From the NCBI RefSeq assembly GCF_003614185.1, contig NZ_KZ987724.1:540679-604678 (forward strand): 64,000 nucleotides of DNA. Reading direction: 5' to 3'. Each line of letters opens with the position of its first letter. Position 1 is the stretch's first letter. The stretch is from Paenibacillus aceti. GTDB lineage: Bacteria; Bacillota; Bacilli; Paenibacillales; Paenibacillaceae. The notes below the pieces were generated by a model, which did no database searches, was not told where the DNA came from, and saw only the letters and a list, made by a program, of their open reading frames with translations. Of this stretch, positions 61,233-64,000 are shown one piece after another. Made by a program: the position numbers and the translations under genes.

Positions 61233-62528
61233 TTAAGCAACCATCTGTAGCTGAGACTGGCGTACCGGTCCCAATACGTCATTTGCATTGTAGCGTATCT
61301 GTTTTGTTCCCAACGTATGCAATACTCGAATGAGTTTTCCACATAAGGCTACAATAGATTGTTTCTTCTTTAGCGGGTTCTGGGCTCGTTTCGTGTAATA
61401 GTGATGCAGCGCTTTAAATTCTGTATTTTTTGCCACCATGGGCATCATCGCACGGAACAGTAAAGCTCGAAGTCGAGACCGTCCCCGTTTGGTAATCGTG
61501 GACTTCCCTTTCTTCTTCCCAGAACTGTTCTCCCTTAGATTAAAGCCCGCAAGCCGTATAATCTGCTGACTATGATTATATCCTTTGAGATCGCCTACCT
61601 CGGCCAGAAATCCAGCCAATGTTACGACTCCAACCCCAGGAACCGTTAGCATTTCTTCCGAACCAGGGATCTGTTCAAGCAGTTCTACCACCTGTCTCAT
61701 GATGTCGTCTATCTGCCGAGTAAACAAAGTATGCTGCTCCAGCAAGTTCTTCAATTCAATCTTGGCTGCCATTAAACCCTCTGTGAGGCCGATAGAGTCC
61801 TGAGCTGCTTGAACCAGTTTCTCTGCTCGCTTCATGCCAACCGCCCGTTTAACCTCTTGTTTCCACCGTTTCAAAACTGTGAAAGCTCCAAGTGTTACAA
61901 TTTCTTGCGGGGTAGGAAATTCTGCAAGCGTGATGAGAGAGGCTTTTCCTTCCCAGTCAGCAAACACGTTTTGATATTCAGGAAAGAACCGGTCGAGCCA
62001 ATTTTGAATCCGTCTTTGGACTTGACCCAGGTTTAACATAACCTTTTCTCGATGATTCATGAGGATGCGTAAATCCGCATAAACGCTCTTTGGAAGCCGG
62101 GGCTCCGAATAATGGCCGTTACGAACGAGATCTGCAATAACCTTGGCATCCTTGTAGTCGTTTTTCGTTGGTGAATTGTCTTCAAGTTCTTTACTCTTGC
62201 TAACATGATGAGGGTTTACGATAACTAGTTTAATGCCCTCATGCTGTAGAAACTCAGCCAGGGTAAACCAGTAGTGTCCGGTTGGTTCGATGCCGAAGAT
62301 GACGTCAGTCTTGGCATGTTGCCGTTGAAGTTCCTTCATCCACGATACTAGTTTTAACAAACCTGAACGGTCGTTTTTAAATACACAATCTTTTCCCAAT
62401 TCGATCCCACGAAAATCGATCCCGCGTGCTACATGGGTTTCTTTGGCGATGTCTGCACCGATAACCAGTGTATTTTCGGTAATTTGTTCAATACGTTGAT
62501 TCTGTTTCTTAGATTGTTTATACTTCAT
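61233..62528 (-). CDS. IS110-family DEDD recombinase/transposase
   Basis: A 431-residue enzyme. RuvC-like DEDD residues: Asp26 (VIGADIAKETH), Glu81 (FGIEPTGHYW), Asp124 and Asp127 (KNDYKDAKV). A coiled-coil middle leads to the C-terminal Transposase_20 domain (IPGSEEMLTVPGVGVVTLAG, RLAGFNLRENSSGKKKG, RGRSRLRALLFRAMM) with the reactive serine region. It is full length and undamaged. GAAGGAGGAC precedes the ATG. It acts with a bridge RNA in characterised relatives. Confidence 0.95.
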   Translation of the reverse strand: MKYKQSKKQNQRIEQITENTLVIGADIAKETHVARGIDFRGIELGKDCVFKNDRSGLLKLVSWMKELQRQHAKTDVIFGIEPTGHYWFTLAEFLQHEGIKLVIVNPHHVSKSKELEDNSPTKNDYKDAKVIADLVRNGHYSEPRLPKSVYADLRILMNHREKVMLNLGQVQRRIQNWLDRFFPEYQNVFADWEGKASLITLAEFPTPQEIVTLGAFTVLKRWKQEVKRAVGMKRAEKLVQAAQDSIGLTEGLMAAKIELKNLLEQHTLFTRQIDDIMRQVVELLEQIPGSEEMLTVPGVGVVTLAGFLAEVGDLKGYNHSQQIIRLAGFNLRENSSGKKKGKSTITKRGRSRLRALLFRAMMPMVAKNTEFKALHHYYTKRAQNPLKKKQSIVALCGKLIRVLHTLGTKQIRYNANDVLGPVRQSQLQMVA

Positions 62529-62633
62529 ATTGAGCGTCCTCCTTCTAACTTAGGGAATGAATGTCGACCATTCGGAACCCAGCATACAGGAGACGCTCTT
62601 TTTATTCAAACCTCAAATTAATTCATTACAGGA

Positions 62634-63281
62634 ATGGCTCCTATAGTTTTTGTTTTCGGTATGTTTGAGCATACCGAAAAACTGGATACCATTTTATATC
62701 TGCATAAAGGCATACAAAAAGCCGGATATAAGGTAAAAACGATTCTTACCCGGAAAAATGAAACAGATGCTGAGGAGTTCCTTTCCTTCCCTAGTTTCAT
62801 GTATGAGAAGCAGTATTCCGATACGGACAAGGTTTTCTTTTTCAACCATTTCATAAGAAGAATAGAATTGGAAGAGAAACCAGACATCATTGTGATAGGC
62901 CTGCCAGGTGAAATGATGCCACTGGATGAAAAGCATAACGGGAATTTTGGAATATTTCCTTATCTTATTTCTAATGCTGTTCATTGTGATTATGCCGTTA
63001 TGAAATTATTCCATAATTTTTATGATAATACCTTTGCGGATAAGATGCAGGAAATAGTAAGGAGCAAGTTTGAAATTGATATTAACGCTTTTGTAGTGTC
63101 CAACAGTATATTGGATGTTACCAGTGTTTCAACGGCTACTCTTAGGTTTTATGAATCCGAGAAAAGGCCTACTGATTTACCACAAAATTATTACTTTAAT
63201 CATTTCGATGGTACTGGTGAGTCTTTGTGCAAGCATCTTATCAATACTTTACAGATGTTTGGAAATTACAGAACAGTCTAA
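62634..63281 (+). CDS. TIGR04066-like peptide maturation protein, 5'-truncated
   Basis: A 215-residue protein: MAPIVFVFGMFEHTEKLDTI, AEEFLSFPSFMYEKQYSDTDKVFFFNHFIRRIELEEKPDIIVIGLPGEMMPLDEKHNGNFGIFPYLISNAV. I recognise it as the C-terminal part of the TIGR04066 family (Clo7bot-type peptide maturation systems of clostridia). Family members as I recall are longer, with an extra N-terminal domain. The frame is closed by TAA at 62619, right at the IS110 edge, so the element probably removed the 5' part. The next gene, an acyl-carrier-related protein, supports the assignment. Confidence 0.65.
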   Translation: MAPIVFVFGMFEHTEKLDTILYLHKGIQKAGYKVKTILTRKNETDAEEFLSFPSFMYEKQYSDTDKVFFFNHFIRRIELEEKPDIIVIGLPGEMMPLDEKHNGNFGIFPYLISNAVHCDYAVMKLFHNFYDNTFADKMQEIVRSKFEIDINAFVVSNSILDVTSVSTATLRFYESEKRPTDLPQNYYFNHFDGTGESLCKHLINTLQMFGNYRTV

Positions 63282-63295
63282 AGAGGTGAAAATTA

Positions 63296-63550
63296 ATGGA
63301 TAATGATCAGAAATTAGATAATTTATTCCTTCAATTATTTTGCTATCCTTTTCCGAAAAATCTTAAAGACACTTTATTCTTTGAAGAACCGATTAATATG
63401 AAAGCGAGACATTTCGTGATGTTGTTATTAGAAGTAGAAAAAGTATTCGATATATGCATCCCGAATGAATTGATCGATGAAATGAAACTGGTAACGTATA
63501 ATGCCCTGCTTCGTGAAATTAACCGTTTAACTAGTTCATACGTTGTATGA
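63296..63550 (+). CDS. Peptide maturation system acyl-carrier-related protein
   Basis: An 84-residue helical protein resembling acyl/peptidyl carrier proteins (ARHFVMLLLEVEKVFDICIPNELIDEMKLVTYNALLREIN) but lacking the DSL serine for phosphopantetheine. This matches TIGR04069-type acyl-carrier-related proteins of Clo7bot clusters. AAAGAGGTGAAAAT precedes the ATG, 14 bases after the previous stop. Its role is unknown; it may hold a precursor or docking partner. Confidence 0.65.
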   Translation: MDNDQKLDNLFLQLFCYPFPKNLKDTLFFEEPINMKARHFVMLLLEVEKVFDICIPNELIDEMKLVTYNALLREINRLTSSYVV

Positions 63551-63566
63551 TCAATAAAAAAATTAT

Positions 63567-64000
63567 ATGGCGATGTTTATGAAGGATACTACAGGTTTTT
63601 TCCATGCCATTAAATATTCTTTACATATCTGCTGGATTGCCGCAAAGAGTTATACAATTTGCAATGTAATGATACAAATTGTCAATGCTTTGCTTCCTTT
63701 CATTACAATCCTATTAACAAAAAAATTGATTGACACCCTCTCTCTTTCTTTCGAGAGCCAGAACTCGAATTTCTTACTAATTCTAATCCTTCTCGGGGTC
63801 GTTAATCTAACCACGGCTATTTTATCTAAAATCCATGAATATACACAGACCATGCAAGAAAACTTACTTCAGAATTATATAAATGTAGAATTAATGCACA
63901 AGAAGCTTGGTATGGATATGGAATATTTCGATAGTCCGAAATATCAAAATATCCTTCATGCAGTAGAACGAGATGTGTATGCCTTAAATAGTGTGGCTTG
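63567..64000 (+). CDS. ABC transporter permease/ATPase, N-terminal part (runs off window)
   Basis: Open from ATG 63567 to the window end (144 codons). Starts MAMFMKDTTGFFHAIKYSLH, with membrane helices at about residues 26-48 (VMIQIVNALLPFITILLT) and 60-82 (FLLILILLGVVNLTTAIL). It continues with KKLGMDMEYFDSPKYQNILHAVERDVYAL, the coupling-helix region of type 1 ABC exporters. An ATPase domain is expected beyond the edge. It likely exports the product of the peptide maturation cluster. The ribosome binding site is weak. Confidence 0.75.
   Translation, partial: MAMFMKDTTGFFHAIKYSLHICWIAAKSYTICNVMIQIVNALLPFITILLTKKLIDTLSLSFESQNSNFLLILILLGVVNLTTAILSKIHEYTQTMQENLLQNYINVELMHKKLGMDMEYFDSPKYQNILHAVERDVYALNSVA

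Larger units (their letters stand above)
60940..62618 (-). mobile_element. IS110-family element (ends approximate)
   Basis: A single IS110 transposase gene on the minus strand, with ~90 bases before it and ~290 bases of GC-richer non-coding sequence after it (60945-61232). IS110 elements usually lack clear terminal repeats, so the ends are estimated. The right limit is near 62618, where the reading frame of the truncated peptide-maturation gene begins. The left limit is near 60940, where AT-rich local sequence resumes and a minus-strand frame ending MKENINL is cut. Confidence 0.75.

Overview
The window looks like chromosomal DNA of a Paenibacillus-type Firmicute. The evidence is strong AGGAGG ribosome binding sites with some TTG and GTG starts, Bacillus-like rho-independent terminators, YesM/YesN two-component pairs, several lipoprotein-dependent sugar ABC importers, an AraR-type GntR/LacI regulator, and intergenic TAACGGACA-type repeats that I associate with this genus. 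Species assignment is inference from gene content. No rRNA operon, CRISPR array or prophage is visible.

Layout. 1-3.9 kb holds the end of a glycosyltransferase, a YkvI-type membrane protein, xanthine phosphoribosyltransferase, small conserved unknowns and a decayed IS1182-like element. Three identical tRNA-Leu(CAG) genes, each with its own promoter and terminator, sit at 4.0, 20.4 and 48.5 kb in the same orientation and separate accessory blocks. Block one (4.2-20.3 kb) carries a MerR/SDR/MDR redox cluster, an AT-rich VanR/VanS/VanZ-like module without vanHAX, a phosphoester-type ABC importer operon (binding protein, two permeases, ATPase, alkaline-phosphatase-fold enzyme, PHP enzyme) split by a 1520-bp IS4-family element, and malic enzyme. 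Block two (20.5-48.4 kb) carries a cold-shock protein, an IS200 element, HU, a fatty acid desaturase, a YesM/YesN-controlled sugar importer with a GH31 glycosidase, an alpha-mannan utilisation operon, a TetR/dihydrolipoamide-dehydrogenase pair, and a lipoprotein plus SGNH esterase. The mannan operon holds an AraR-like regulator, GH125, an ABC importer, a secreted GH76 with a carbohydrate-binding domain, and a cytosolic GH76. Block three (48.6-57.5 kb) is a nine-gene operon of HAD phosphatase, RpiR regulator, YhfI-like metallo-hydrolase, complete oligopeptide-type ABC importer and metallophosphoesterase.

57.7-64 kb is a small-gene, AT-rich, IS-rich accessory zone. It holds a WYL regulator with a VOC protein, a stand-alone and divergent ribosomal protein L4 paralogue preceded by a 30-codon leader ORF, a CD3324-type protein, an IS110-family element, and the start of a Clo7bot-like peptide maturation cluster (truncated TIGR04066-like protein, acyl-carrier-related protein, ABC exporter running off the window).

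How the genes work together. The mannan locus reads as a full pathway: secreted cleavage of fungal alpha-1,6-mannan, import of oligomers, then cytosolic trimming by GH76 and GH125. The most unusual item is the L4 paralogue. Its exit-tunnel loop lacks the normally conserved KGTGRAR tip, and it sits behind a leader peptide with competing RNA hairpins, an arrangement reminiscent of drug-inducible ribosome-protection genes.
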